Assembly (NCBI RefSeq): GCF_000174435.1
Contig: NZ_ACJN02000005.1
Location: 1 to 64,000 of the forward strand
Direction: 5' to 3'
From: Desulfonatronospira thiodismutans ASO3-1
Lineage (GTDB): Bacteria > Desulfobacterota > Desulfovibrionia > Desulfovibrionales > Desulfonatronovibrionaceae
Length of the DNA stretch: 64,000 nt
Below, one piece after another: positions 25,221 to 33,341 of this stretch. How positions within the stretch are numbered: the stretch's first letter is position 1; the number at the start of each line of letters is the position of its first letter. The notes under the pieces were generated by a model. It was given only the letters and a program-made list of their open reading frames with translations. It was not told the origin of the DNA and searched no databases. A program made the position numbers and the translations under genes.

Positions 25221-25793
25221 TCACTCCTTTACCATGCCATAATTAGCATCGGTCCAGGGAGTTTTGCCGGTAAAACTGTGCCAGAGCATTTTCAAAGCCC
25301 CGGTGTTCTGAAAATAGTGTTCATAGCAGGCCTGTAGCTCATGAATTAGTCCAGTCAGGCCTTCCACCGGTGGATATGTTCTGCCCATAATGGTGATTGG
25401 CTCAAGGTTAAGCTTTTCTATTTCATCCTCTGCCACAACCAGGTCAGGGCATTTGCGAAGGGTGGAAACCCCCTTGTTGATTCTTTTTCTTATCTGCTTG
25501 GGATAAGATGGGAGTACACCCCAGGTGATATTGTCCGGATCAGGGTCAATGCTGGCTACGAAACCTTCTGGTTCCAGACAGCTTATCTCGCTGACAATGG
25601 CTTCCTCAAGGGATTGCTCTTTATCAGTCAGAATCAAGTATCCTAGCTGCTCCAGACAAAGAAGGTATGCTTCCTCTGTATGTGCCTCATGCCAAGTTAG
25701 ACACTGTCTGTACTTGGTGATCCTTTTGGCATTTAGTTGTTCGGCAAACTCTTTTTCCAGGGTGGTAGGTATTATAATGTGGTGCTGGTACAT
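25221..25793 (-). CDS. Hypothetical protein
   Basis: 190 aa, acidic, no signal peptide or membrane segment. Notable parts: RQCLTWHEAHTEEAYLLCLE, LILTDKEQSLEEAIV, a DPDPDNITWGVLPSYPKQIR loop, and LIHELQACYEHYF near the end. I do not recognise the family. No clear ribosome site precedes the ATG. A stub of its 3' end lies at 24381. Confidence 0.6.
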   Translation of the reverse strand: MYQHHIIIPTTLEKEFAEQLNAKRITKYRQCLTWHEAHTEEAYLLCLEQLGYLILTDKEQSLEEAIVSEISCLEPEGFVASIDPDPDNITWGVLPSYPKQIRKRINKGVSTLRKCPDLVVAEDEIEKLNLEPITIMGRTYPPVEGLTGLIHELQACYEHYFQNTGALKMLWHSFTGKTPWTDANYGMVKE

Positions 25794-25888
25794 GGTTTAA
25801 ATCCCGGTATGGACAATAATCTGCCCTAAAGCTGGACAACAGCCATTTTTTCATATAAAGCCCACACTTTTGAATCTTATCAGGGAGA

Positions 25889-26889
25889 ATGGTGATGGGC
25901 ATTTTGGCAATATTGTTGTTTCTGGCGTTTATGAGCGGCTACTTCTTGGCTTTCTGGCAGTTTCGCTATGAGAAGCTGAGGAACCTGGCCTTGCGCCTCG
26001 AAATCATTGGTATGCGCAACCGAATACATCCGGGCAAAACGAATAAGGGGACCACATCTAGGCTTCAACCCAAGATGTCCTTTTTGAGCAAGGTGTTCCT
26101 GGGTTTACTCAGAAGATTTTTGCCTGATGCTGTGAACTGGAACCAGTTCGCCTCCAAAACCCTGGACAACTGGGCTCAAGCACTGACCAGGCCCAGCACC
26201 TATATCAAAGGGTTAAAGTCAATAGCCAGGATGAATAAACACCGCAAGGATACGAAAAAGGCCAAAAGGGGCAGACCTGCCACCTCTCAGTATATTGTGG
26301 ACGCCATTCTGGGCATTAAAGGATATAACCCCGGATATGGTGTGCTATTGATTTCAAGAAAGTGCTCGATATATTAGGAAACGAGATGTACATCTTAAAT
26401 ATCATTCATCACGGCAGCAGACGACTCATCTGGGCCGCAGCAACGTACAATCCATCATCCCAGTGGATAGCCCAACAAATACGAGAAGCATTTCCGTATG
26501 ACTCGGCTCCGGATATCATGCTCATGGACCGTGATCAGCTCTTTTTGCCTCTGGTGCACTATACCCTGCCCCACATGGGAATCCAGGTGAAGCGGATCGA
26601 TTACAAATGCCCATGGCAAAACGGCGTTGTGGAACGGTTCATTCTGACCTTACGGATTGATCTTCTGGACATGATTGTGCCCTTAAATGAGACCCACATG
26701 AACAGGCTTCTTGATAAGTACATGTATTTTTACAACAATGTTCGACCGCACATGTATAATCAAGACTATCCTCCAGCAGTCCAGGCTCCCATAAACGCTG
26801 ATTATCAATCTCAGGATAATAGCTGCAAGAAGATTGAAGCAGTGCCCTGGGTAGGCGGCTTCCACCACAGCTACCGCTGGGCTGCTTAA
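25889..26889 (+). pseudogene. DDE transposase/integrase-core pseudogene
   Basis: The N-terminal part (25889-26377) has the LRNLALRLEIIGMRNRI leader helix and KRGRPATSQYIVDAILGI, and ends in an aberrant tail. A second frame (26362-26889) carries the rve core: IHHGSRRLIWAAATYNPSSQ, MLMDRDQLF (Asp), CPWQNGVVERFILTLRIDLL (Glu) and FYNNVRPHMYNQDYPPA. The HTH-to-first-Asp segment is missing and the two parts are in different frames, so it has decayed by deletion plus frameshift. It resembles IS481-like integrase-core proteins. Confidence 0.85.
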
Positions 26890-27093
26890 AATCTGATTGC
26901 TTCCCTCATATTTTGAAGCATTTGTGTGCTTATTGGATTCGTGCGTCCAATGATCTGGTTGGCGGCCTTTCTAACGGTGTTTCACTTAATATCGAGATTT
27001 GTTGTCAGCCTTTATAGCCTTCGTGAGTGCTACGTATGTTTTTATGATGGCATTGGTTGTTATTATCTTTTCGTTTTATGCTATTTGTTTACT
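26890..27093. other. Intergenic, nothing recognised
   Basis: T-rich sequence between the DDE pseudogene and the small gene at 27094. Its open frame reads as hydrophobic noise, and I support no gene or signal. Confidence 0.4.
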
Positions 27094-27264
27094 TTATCGG
27101 AATTTTTCGACACTACCCCCCTGAATGATTACATTCTTGGCAAGGATGCTCAAAATCTGATCATCGGTATACTGCTCTGCCATCTCCTCCACAGTTTCTT
27201 TGCTCTCACCCAGCCACTCCGCTACTGCTGGATAAAAATACTTTTGAATCAATACGTCAGGCAT
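27094..27264 (-). CDS. Small protein, 56 aa
   Basis: ATG at 27264 with AAGGAG 7 nt upstream; sequence MPDVLIQKYFYPAVAEWLGE then SKETVEEMAEQYTDDQILSI, ending EKFR. It is acidic and helical-looking without a membrane segment. It lies downstream of Rpn-2 on the same strand but after a terminator. Function unknown. The strong ribosome site and codon pattern support it as real. Confidence 0.6.
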   Translation of the reverse strand: MPDVLIQKYFYPAVAEWLGESKETVEEMAEQYTDDQILSILAKNVIIQGGSVEKFR

Positions 27265-27309
27265 AGTCTTTCTCCTTTTGAAGAAAGCCAGAGAGTTTAT
27301 GTAGAAACA

Positions 27310-27348
27310 AAAAAAGCCACCCTATCCGCTAAAGGACAGAGTGGCTTG
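27310..27348 (-). terminator. Terminator of Rpn-2
   Basis: On the minus strand GCCACTCTGTCC-TTTAGC-GGATAGGGTGGC followed by seven T. The same hairpin follows Rpn-3 (28537) and precedes the Rpn-6 remnant (43845), a signature of block duplication. Confidence 0.85.
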
Positions 27349-27369
27349 GGGGCTGGCAGGATAGAAAGG

Positions 27370-27654
27370 TTAATTTTGTGCTGCTCGGTTTACGAGTTCT
27401 GTAAACTCATCAAGGGACTGGGTTTTATAGACCTTTCTAGTTAAGGTCCGCAGGTTATCAATAGAGTTTATAGATTTGATTTTATTCTGGAGAGAATTCG
27501 GTAAAGGGCCGTGACAGTCTCCAGCCACATCTATAAGGATTTCTTGAGTAGCCTTAATCTCTGCCCGCTCTTCCCATATAGGTTTCTCAAGTAATATTGC
27601 TTCCCTTGCCTCTTCCCTACCCTGCTGTTTCCACTGATCAGCTAAAGTTTCCAT
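27370..27654 (-). CDS. Predicted internal tail protein of Rpn-2 (RpnS-like)
   Basis: AAGGAGGTGA, a complete match to the anti-Shine-Dalgarno sequence, is followed by 7 nt and ATGGAAACTTTAGC at 27654, in frame with Rpn-2. This gives 94 aa (METLADQWKQQGREEAREAI ...). Intragenic antitoxin role inferred from E. coli RpnS. Confidence 0.65.
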   Translation of the reverse strand: METLADQWKQQGREEAREAILLEKPIWEERAEIKATQEILIDVAGDCHGPLPNSLQNKIKSINSIDNLRTLTRKVYKTQSLDEFTELVNRAAQN

Positions 27655-28413
27655 TATAGTCTCACCTCCTTCTGGAAGTAGTTCCAGAGCCTTTTTATAA
27701 TCTTCCTGGGTCAGATACCCAGTGCTTTTTACAAGATATCTAAAGAAAATATCTATGTACTCCAAGGCGGTTCTGTGACCCAAGGACTCAATCAGACCCC
27801 GTACCAGCCTTGGAGGAATTTCCTTTACACTGGGGTCGTTCTGATATTTTATTATCTCTACATAAAACTTGAGCAGGATCTTTTCCTGAACCTTGGCCTC
27901 ATCCATACCACGAACATTGAAAAAGGCAAAGGAAAAGTCCGGGATATAGACCTTGAAGGACTCAGAAGGCATTTCCACCAAGTAATGAAAAGATGAGCAC
28001 ATATTTCTGTCGTCCTCCTGGCCCTGGTAGATGACTATGGGAATAATCGGAGGCAGCTTACCATCCACAAGCATGTGCTGTTCCTGGAGATCCAGCCATT
28101 GTAGAGCCATGTATTTGAGTACCTGCACCCCAGTCAGAGGGTCAGGAGAACTCTTGTGCTCAAAGAGCAGGTAAATCTTGGCGAACTGGTTTTTATAACC
28201 AACCAATCGTACGCTGAAAACCAGGTCTGAATAGTGCTTCTTGAGCTTCTCATCTACATAAGTTGTAGGCTCCAGTCGAAGAGTATCCAGGTCAAAGCGC
28301 TTCTGGAGTTCTTCAGACATATGTTTTTTCAGGAAGTGCCTGGCATTATCCAGATTCTGGAAGATCTTCAGGAACAGTCCTTCGTGTGGAGCTTGGTTTC
28401 TTTTAGTCGACAT
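27370..28413 (-). CDS. Rpn-family nuclease Rpn-2
   Basis: 347 aa from MSTKRNQAPHEGLF, the start used by its close relative Rpn-5. Catalytic residues Asp63 (HYSDLVFSV), Glu85-x-Lys87 (YLLFEHKSS) and Gln97 are present. The class A tail (HGPLPNSLQNKIKSINSIDN ... YKTQSLDEF) follows a variable linker (QGREEAREAILLEKPI). The ATG overlaps an ATAGAT/ATCTAT inverted repeat, a possible operator. AGAAGGAGGTGA lies before an internal ATG at 27654. It is tandem with Rpn-3, each with its own terminator. Confidence 0.9.
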   Translation of the reverse strand: MSTKRNQAPHEGLFLKIFQNLDNARHFLKKHMSEELQKRFDLDTLRLEPTTYVDEKLKKHYSDLVFSVRLVGYKNQFAKIYLLFEHKSSPDPLTGVQVLKYMALQWLDLQEQHMLVDGKLPPIIPIVIYQGQEDDRNMCSSFHYLVEMPSESFKVYIPDFSFAFFNVRGMDEAKVQEKILLKFYVEIIKYQNDPSVKEIPPRLVRGLIESLGHRTALEYIDIFFRYLVKSTGYLTQEDYKKALELLPEGGETIMETLADQWKQQGREEAREAILLEKPIWEERAEIKATQEILIDVAGDCHGPLPNSLQNKIKSINSIDNLRTLTRKVYKTQSLDEFTELVNRAAQN

Positions 28414-28536
28414 ATAGATAATATAATCTATCCTGGAGGTGGGGGCAAGGGGAATTTCTGTAGGCGACAGAGAATTGGCCCCCTGAATATAACCAAAAAA
28501 CATAAAGCCGGCAATCAGGGGAATTATGCAGTAGCA

Positions 28537-28571
28537 AAAGCCACCCTATCCGCTAAAGGACAGAGTGGCTT
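28537..28571 (-). terminator. Terminator of Rpn-3
   Basis: Same hairpin as at 27310 (GCCACTCTGTCC ... GGATAGGGTGGC, then TTTTG) on the minus strand, 24 nt after the Rpn-3 stop. Confidence 0.85.
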
Positions 28572-28594
28572 TGGGGCTGGCAGGAAAGAAAAGG

Positions 28595-28879
28595 TTAATT
28601 CTGTGCTGCTCTATTTACGAGTTCGGTAAATTCTTCAAGGGACTGGGTTCTGAGCACCTTTCTGTTCAGAGCCCTTAAGTTCTCCAGAGATTGAATGGAT
28701 TTGATTTTCTCGTGGAGCGTACCAGGTAATGGGCCATATTGCTCGGTGGCGGCATCTATGAGATTTTCTTGGGTAGCTTCAAGCTTTGCGTGTTTCTCCC
28801 TTTCCACAAGCATTTTTTCCTGTTCCTGAATGAACTCGTTATACGCCTCTTGCCTTATCTGCTGTGCTGCTGTCTGCAT
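28595..28879 (-). CDS. Predicted internal tail protein of Rpn-3 (RpnS-like)
   Basis: GGGAGGTGA, 7 nt, ATGCAGACAGC at 28879 in frame with Rpn-3. The product would be 94 aa (MQTAAQQIRQEAYNEFIQEQ ...). Same position as in the other six genes. Confidence 0.65.
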   Translation of the reverse strand: MQTAAQQIRQEAYNEFIQEQEKMLVEREKHAKLEATQENLIDAATEQYGPLPGTLHEKIKSIQSLENLRALNRKVLRTQSLEEFTELVNRAAQN

Positions 28880-29620
28880 GGCTTCGTCACCTCCCGGCAA
28901 TCGCCTCGTGTACTCACCAAGCCTTTCAAGGCTGATAGGGCCTTGTACGGCTACATACTGGACAATTGCCTGTAAATATTGCTTAACCTTATCCTGGTCC
29001 GGGATAGTCTCCAACAGATCATATATCTCCTGAAGCTTGGTTTCAAGCTCAGGGTAGTGAATGTATTTGAAGAGCAAGTGAAAGATCTCCAAAATGGCGG
29101 TCGTCTTAAACTCATCGTCCTCCATGGAGGAGATGTCATGGATCATGTGCTTGAATTCCGGTACAAATGGCCTGAGCACTTCGGATGGCAAGTCGAACAG
29201 GTCTGAGAACTTACGGCTGAAATTCCACCTGCCCTTTCCATGGTATATAACCACCGGGATGATCACAGGCAAGTACCCTTGAAGCTGACCTTTTCTTTTT
29301 AGATCCATCCACTTCTGAACTTCGTAGTTCAGAATCTGAAGCCTGGTCAGAAACTCTGGAGTGCTTTTGTGCTCAAGCAGGATATAGATGTTTACATTTT
29401 CAGTATGTCCCTTGAGCTGCACTGTAACCATTACATCGGCATAATACTCCCTGTGCTCCTCGGATACAAACCCGCTCAAGTCAACCTGCAGGGTATCCAG
29501 ATCGAGTAGAGAGCAGATTTCTTCAGGGATATGATACTTGATGAACGCCTTTACAAACTCCGGGTCCTTGAAAAAATCTTTGAAGCACGCATTATGTGGA
29601 TTGGGTATTTCGAATGACAT
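28595..29620 (-). CDS. Rpn-family nuclease Rpn-3
   Basis: 341 aa. N-terminal type II (MSFEIPNPHNACFKDFF), shared with Rpn-7. Asp62 (YYADVMVTV), Glu83-x-Lys85 (ILLEHKS) and Gln95 form the PD-(D/E)XK site. Then a helical middle domain (LPSEVLRPFVPEFKHMIHDI; ELETKLQEIYDLLETI) and a class B tail (ATEQYGPLPGTLHEKIKSIQ ... LRTQSLEEF). GGGAGGTGA precedes an internal ATG at 28879. It is divergent from TR-2 across 230 bp holding a hairpin and a promoter. Confidence 0.92.
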   Translation of the reverse strand: MSFEIPNPHNACFKDFFKDPEFVKAFIKYHIPEEICSLLDLDTLQVDLSGFVSEEHREYYADVMVTVQLKGHTENVNIYILLEHKSTPEFLTRLQILNYEVQKWMDLKRKGQLQGYLPVIIPVVIYHGKGRWNFSRKFSDLFDLPSEVLRPFVPEFKHMIHDISSMEDDEFKTTAILEIFHLLFKYIHYPELETKLQEIYDLLETIPDQDKVKQYLQAIVQYVAVQGPISLERLGEYTRRLPGGDEAMQTAAQQIRQEAYNEFIQEQEKMLVEREKHAKLEATQENLIDAATEQYGPLPGTLHEKIKSIQSLENLRALNRKVLRTQSLEEFTELVNRAAQN

Positions 29621-29669
29621 GGGAAAACCTTACACCTGTCTTGGGTCGTATGCAAGAGGTCGGAGCGAC

Positions 29670-29705
29670 AAAAATGCCAACTTTTGATACAAAGTTGGCA
29701 TTTTT
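29670..29705. repeat. 15-bp inverted repeat between Rpn-3 and TR-2
   Basis: AAAAATGCCAACTTT (29670-29684), 6-nt loop TGATAC, AAAGTTGGCATTTTT (29691-29705). It recurs at 46261-46296 with a different loop and, decayed, at 33078-33108. It lies upstream of both divergent genes, so it is better placed as an operator or recombination site than as a terminator, although it has T/A tracts. Confidence 0.7.
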
Positions 29706-29815
29706 CAAAACAGCCTTAACCCACGCCAATCATGGCTTAAAGCCGAATGAAAGACTTTTATGCACTCTACGCACAAAAAAATTAGCCAACTAAGATGCAA
29801 TTTATATCATTATAC

Positions 29816-29844
29816 TTGACATAAACAGCAAGCTATGGTAGTAT
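29816..29844 (+). promoter_or_regulatory. Promoter of TR-2, predicted leaderless
   Basis: TTGACA (29816), 17-nt spacer, TAGTAT (29839-29844). Only 6 nt separate the -10 from the ATG at 29851, so transcription should start at or next to the A of the start codon, giving a leaderless mRNA. No ribosome site is present. Confidence 0.7.
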
Positions 29845-29850
29845 TTAAAA

Positions 29851-30441
29851 ATGGCAAACACAAATCACCCCAAAAAGGGGTCCAGCATCACAGTGGAACC
29901 GATTAGATCCCAGGAAGACATCAAGTCCATCAAGAAACTTTTATCGGGAAATCCCAGAGACTACCTTCTGTTCACCATGGGCATAAACAACGGGCTTAGG
30001 ATCGGCGATCTTCTGCAACTTAAAGTCAGGGACGTGCAGGGTGTAAAACCAGGAGACACCATCCGGGTTAAGGAGCAGAAAACCGGCAAACCCAATGTCC
30101 TGGTCATCAACAAAGCCACGCACAAAGCCTTGCAGACGTATCTGTCCCAGACCTTGGCCGAACCGGAGGACTTCCTTTTCAAAAGCCAGAAAGGAAATAC
30201 CCCCCTTACCGTCAGCTACGCCAACAGACTGATCAAATTATGGTGCAAAACTATTAATCTGCGTGGCAACTACGGCACCCATACTCTGCGCAAGACTTTC
30301 GGCTACATCCAGAGAGTGCATTACGGAGTGGGCTACGAGCTTCTGTGTAAGAGGTTCAATCACAGCAGCCCTGCGGTCACTATGCGGTATCTGGGAATAG
30401 AGGACAAGGAGGTGAACAATATTTTAATGCACGAAATATAA
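29851..30441 (+). CDS. Catalytic-domain-only tyrosine recombinase TR-2
   Basis: 196 aa. Catalytic residues Arg50 (NNGLRIGDLL), Lys77 (EQKTGKP), His144/Arg147 (HTLRKTFGY), His171 (FNHSSPAVT) and Tyr180 (MRYLGIEDKEVN) are all present; no arm- or core-binding domain. Nearly identical to TR-3, more distant from TR-1. Divergent from Rpn-3 and followed by an AT-rich spacer and the full-length integrase Int-B. Site-specific inversion or integration of the adjoining Rpn gene is a plausible but untested role. Confidence 0.93.
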   Translation: MANTNHPKKGSSITVEPIRSQEDIKSIKKLLSGNPRDYLLFTMGINNGLRIGDLLQLKVRDVQGVKPGDTIRVKEQKTGKPNVLVINKATHKALQTYLSQTLAEPEDFLFKSQKGNTPLTVSYANRLIKLWCKTINLRGNYGTHTLRKTFGYIQRVHYGVGYELLCKRFNHSSPAVTMRYLGIEDKEVNNILMHEI

Positions 30442-30730
30442 AATTTTATGCCAAATATAATTTATTCGTAGATTCACTCCAACAAACAATGGACAATCTT
30501 CCTACCTGCCATCTTTCTCTTACACTCTACTACACAAAATTTCAATATATTAACACTTGCTGTCATTCTATATTAACAGAAAAGAATTTTTATACTTTGA
30601 AAGCAAAGTGTTGCATGCCAATATTTTTTAATAATTTTTTCTTATCATATTACACTTTATTTACATCTAAACAGTACAAATACGTTGTATACAAAGGTTT
30701 TCGTATTAGATTGAATATTTTCATGTGAAC
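30442..30730. other. AT-rich spacer between TR-2 and Int-B
   Basis: No gene is supported; one 79-codon frame has no ribosome site. The sequence has A/T runs and no long repeats. Confidence 0.5.
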
Positions 30731-30780
30731 TTGACATACGATATTCATGATGGTTTAATTGTTTTAATAATCAAAACAAT
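30731..30780 (+). promoter_or_regulatory. Int-B promoter and operator palindrome
   Basis: TTGACA (30731), 17 nt, TTTAAT (30754-30759), overlapped at its downstream edge by ATTGTTTT-7 nt-AAAACAAT (30758-30780). The identical palindrome occurs at 48179-48201 before Int-C, pointing to a shared repressor or self-binding by the integrase. Confidence 0.65.
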
Positions 30781-30805
30781 ATTTTTTATATGTATGGAGC
30801 AATGT

Positions 30806-31960
30806 ATGTCAGTTAAGCTTTTAAAACAAAATTATGTTAACAAGCTGGAGTGCCTCGATGGTAAAGAGAAATTAAGAGTTTACGATGAGAAGTTAAAAGG
30901 ACTAATGCTTGAAGTAAGACCCACAGGGATCAAAACTTATTTCTTAAAGTATAAAACACCACGAGGTGGTTACAAGCAAATAAAATTAGGTAGAAACTCT
31001 TTTTTAAGCGTTGAGCAGGCCAGAGATATTGCCGCAAAAGTATTAGCGGACGTGGCAATGGGCAAAGATCCTCAGGATGAAAAGAAAACCTTAAAAGTAG
31101 TACCAACGTTTGAAGACTTTGCCTGGAATAGCTACCTGCCATACGTACAAGGTTATAAGCGATCCTGGAAATCCGATCTGAGCTTCCTGCGTACTCATTT
31201 AGTACCAAAGTTTGGGAAACTGCACTTAGATCAGATTACCAGAGACGATATTATGGCCATGCACCAGGAAAGGCTTAAAAACGGAGCAGCTCCTGCCTCG
31301 GCAAACAGGCTGGTTATTTTGCTGCGCTATATGTTTAACCTGGCGATCCAGTGGGAGACCCCAGGAGTTACTGTTAACCCCACCAAGGGAGTCCCTCTGG
31401 CAGAAGAGAACAATCAGAGGGAAAGGTACTTAACCGAGGAAGAGGTACAAAGGCTCTGTAAGGCAGTTAAAGAAAGCGAGAACCCTTTGCTTGAGCCCAT
31501 AATCTCCATGCTCATACTCACTGGTGCCAGGAAAAGCGAAGTGCTTAATGCCAAATGGGAAGACTTAGACTTGGAAAGGAAAAGGTGGAGGATTCCCTAT
31601 ACAAAATCAGGCAAGCCCAGGACTGTGCCTTTGTCAGAAAGTGCGCTGGAAGTTCTTAGGAGTGTACCCAAGGTGGAGGGCTCTGAATATATTTTCCCAA
31701 GTCCTGTGACGGGAAAGCCTTTCAACTCTATATATAATTCGTGGAACACAGCCAGAATAAAATCCGGGCTGGAGGATGTGAAAATCCATACCCTGAGACA
31801 TAGCTTTGCCAGTTTCCTGGTTAACGCCGGTCGGAACTTGTATGAGGTAGGTAAACTGTTGGGGCATACCCAGATGAGGACAACAATGAGATATAGTCAC
31901 CTCTCGGATGAGACACTGGCGGAAGCGGTGAATACCGTGCCTCTGAAGAAAGTAGCTTAA
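30806..31960 (+). CDS. Tyrosine integrase Int-B (DUF4102-type)
   Basis: 384 aa from MSVKLLKQNYVNKLE, chosen by alignment with Int-C and GGAG 8 nt upstream. Arm-binding domain residues 1-95 (KGLMLEVRPTGIKTYFLKYK), core-binding about 100-190, catalytic Arg242 (LTGARKSE), HTLRHSF, His (LLGHT) and Tyr (TMRYSHL). Intact. It is the last gene of the duplicated block Rpn-2, Rpn-3, TR-2, Int-B and is convergent with Rpn-4 through a shared terminator. Confidence 0.94.
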   Translation: MSVKLLKQNYVNKLECLDGKEKLRVYDEKLKGLMLEVRPTGIKTYFLKYKTPRGGYKQIKLGRNSFLSVEQARDIAAKVLADVAMGKDPQDEKKTLKVVPTFEDFAWNSYLPYVQGYKRSWKSDLSFLRTHLVPKFGKLHLDQITRDDIMAMHQERLKNGAAPASANRLVILLRYMFNLAIQWETPGVTVNPTKGVPLAEENNQRERYLTEEEVQRLCKAVKESENPLLEPIISMLILTGARKSEVLNAKWEDLDLERKRWRIPYTKSGKPRTVPLSESALEVLRSVPKVEGSEYIFPSPVTGKPFNSIYNSWNTARIKSGLEDVKIHTLRHSFASFLVNAGRNLYEVGKLLGHTQMRTTMRYSHLSDETLAEAVNTVPLKKVA

Positions 31961-31966
31961 GGATAG

Positions 31967-31998
31967 CCACCCTGGGTGTATGGGCTCAGGGTGGCCTT
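31967..31998. terminator. Bidirectional terminator between Int-B and Rpn-4
   Basis: GCCACCCTG-12 nt-CAGGGTGGC between two convergent genes, stem of 9 bp rich in G+C. T runs are weak on both sides. Confidence 0.6.
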
Positions 31999-32008
31999 AT
32001 GGATAAGG

Positions 32009-32281
32009 TTAGTTCTGTGCTGCCCGATTTACAAGCTCGGTGAATTCTTCAAGGGACTGGGTTCTGAGCACCTTTCTGTTAAGAGCCCTTAAGTTCTCCA
32101 GAGATTGAATGGATTTAATTTTCTCGTGGACCATACCGGGTAGAGGGCCGTAGGCTTCTGTGGCGATATCTATGAGGGTTTCATGGGCATTTTTTAGTTC
32201 AGCTTGTTTCTCCCACACAGGTTTTTCCTTAATGGCCTTATTGTAACCTCGTTCTTCCAATACTTCTGCTGTGGTTCTCAC
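32009..32281 (-). CDS. Predicted internal tail protein of Rpn-4 (RpnS-like)
   Basis: AAAGGAGGAGA, 4-5 nt, GTGAGAACC at 32281, in frame, giving 90 aa. It uses GTG rather than ATG, the only such case among the seven. Confidence 0.55.
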   Translation of the reverse strand: MRTTAEVLEERGYNKAIKEKPVWEKQAELKNAHETLIDIATEAYGPLPGMVHEKIKSIQSLENLRALNRKVLRTQSLEEFTELVNRAAQN

Positions 32282-33010
32282 GGTTTCTCCTCCTTTGGGA
32301 AGATGTTTGACCTTCTCTTCTGCCTCTTCGGGCGTTTCGTCCGTGGCTATAAGCAAATACTTGATCAGGATTGCAAAGATTTCATGAGCCTCTTTGGCAT
32401 CCAAACCTTTAAACAACAGCTCTAAAGCTTCATATATCTGATCTCTTTTTTCCGGATAAAATATGTATTCAAGGACCAGGTGAAAAACCTCAAGGGTAAT
32501 GGAGGATTTGACCTTTTTCTTATTGATCACCGGGACTTCATGCAGGAGATGTTCAAACTTTGGAATATACTTCCTGTAATGCTCCGACGGTAGATTAAAG
32601 AGGTCAGAAAACTCCAAGCTATAATTCCACCTGGCTGTTCCGTGATAAAAGACCAGGGGAACTATGATCGGCAGGGTTCCGGTTTTCTTCTGGATAAAGC
32701 TCTGCCAGACTTCATTCATGTATTTGAATAGCTGGATCTTGGTCCAGGCATCCAGATCACTCTTGTGTTCTACCAATATGTATATTTCAGCGGGCTCTCC
32801 AGTAATCAATTCCAGGGTGATCACGATATCGGTCATGCTCTCCTTGAGATTGTCGCTGACATATGACCTGGAGGACACCTTAACAGTATCCAGGTTCATG
32901 TCCCTGGTAATCTCTTCCGGCAGATGATACCTTACGAAATCCCTTGCCACGGGCTCTCGCCCCAGTATCGCCCTGAAAGTGTGATCGTGGTATTTGCTTG
33001 TATCACTCAT
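32009..33010 (-). CDS. Rpn-family nuclease Rpn-4
   Basis: 333 aa from MSDTSKYHDHTFRAIL. Catalytic Asp61 (SMTDIVITLE), Glu81-x-Lys83 (ILVEHKSD) and Gln93. Class B tail (ATEAYGPLPGMVHEKIKSIQ). The N-terminal half is distinct from types I and II. AAAGGAGGAGA precedes an in-frame GTG at 32281. The upstream region keeps a decayed copy of the hairpin beside Rpn-3 (33078-33108), but the divergent small recombinase is replaced by the gene at 33342. Confidence 0.9.
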   Translation of the reverse strand: MSDTSKYHDHTFRAILGREPVARDFVRYHLPEEITRDMNLDTVKVSSRSYVSDNLKESMTDIVITLELITGEPAEIYILVEHKSDLDAWTKIQLFKYMNEVWQSFIQKKTGTLPIIVPLVFYHGTARWNYSLEFSDLFNLPSEHYRKYIPKFEHLLHEVPVINKKKVKSSITLEVFHLVLEYIFYPEKRDQIYEALELLFKGLDAKEAHEIFAILIKYLLIATDETPEEAEEKVKHLPKGGETVRTTAEVLEERGYNKAIKEKPVWEKQAELKNAHETLIDIATEAYGPLPGMVHEKIKSIQSLENLRALNRKVLRTQSLEEFTELVNRAAQN

Positions 33011-33341
33011 GAAGGGAGAATAAGGCATAGTCTTCAGGTAGGCAAGGGGAAATTTTAGGTGCCAGGGAAACAGGACCAAATGCCAACTTTTGTGTTAAAG
33101 TTGATATTCGTAAAATCACTTTAAAAAACTATAATGAAAACAGTATGTTAAATAACAACACTCTCACACCCACCTTCACAAATAAAAAATTACGTCAAGT
33201 TTGTTGAGTTAAACATACTACAGTTGGTATGCACCAAGACATAGAGGCAAACCTACCCACCACGCATAACACATCATGGTTGACACAGAGTGAGAGTTTC
33301 TTCTACAAGCTCACTCAAAACAAAACCGGAGGTAACCCTTT

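Noticed and set aside
26926-27444. 172-codon hydrophob-rich plus-strand frame
   Set aside because: It overlaps the well-supported 56-aa gene, a terminator and the Rpn-2 tail on the other strand.
29670-29705. Ordinary rho-independent terminator
   Set aside because: It lies upstream of two divergent genes with nothing to terminate between them.
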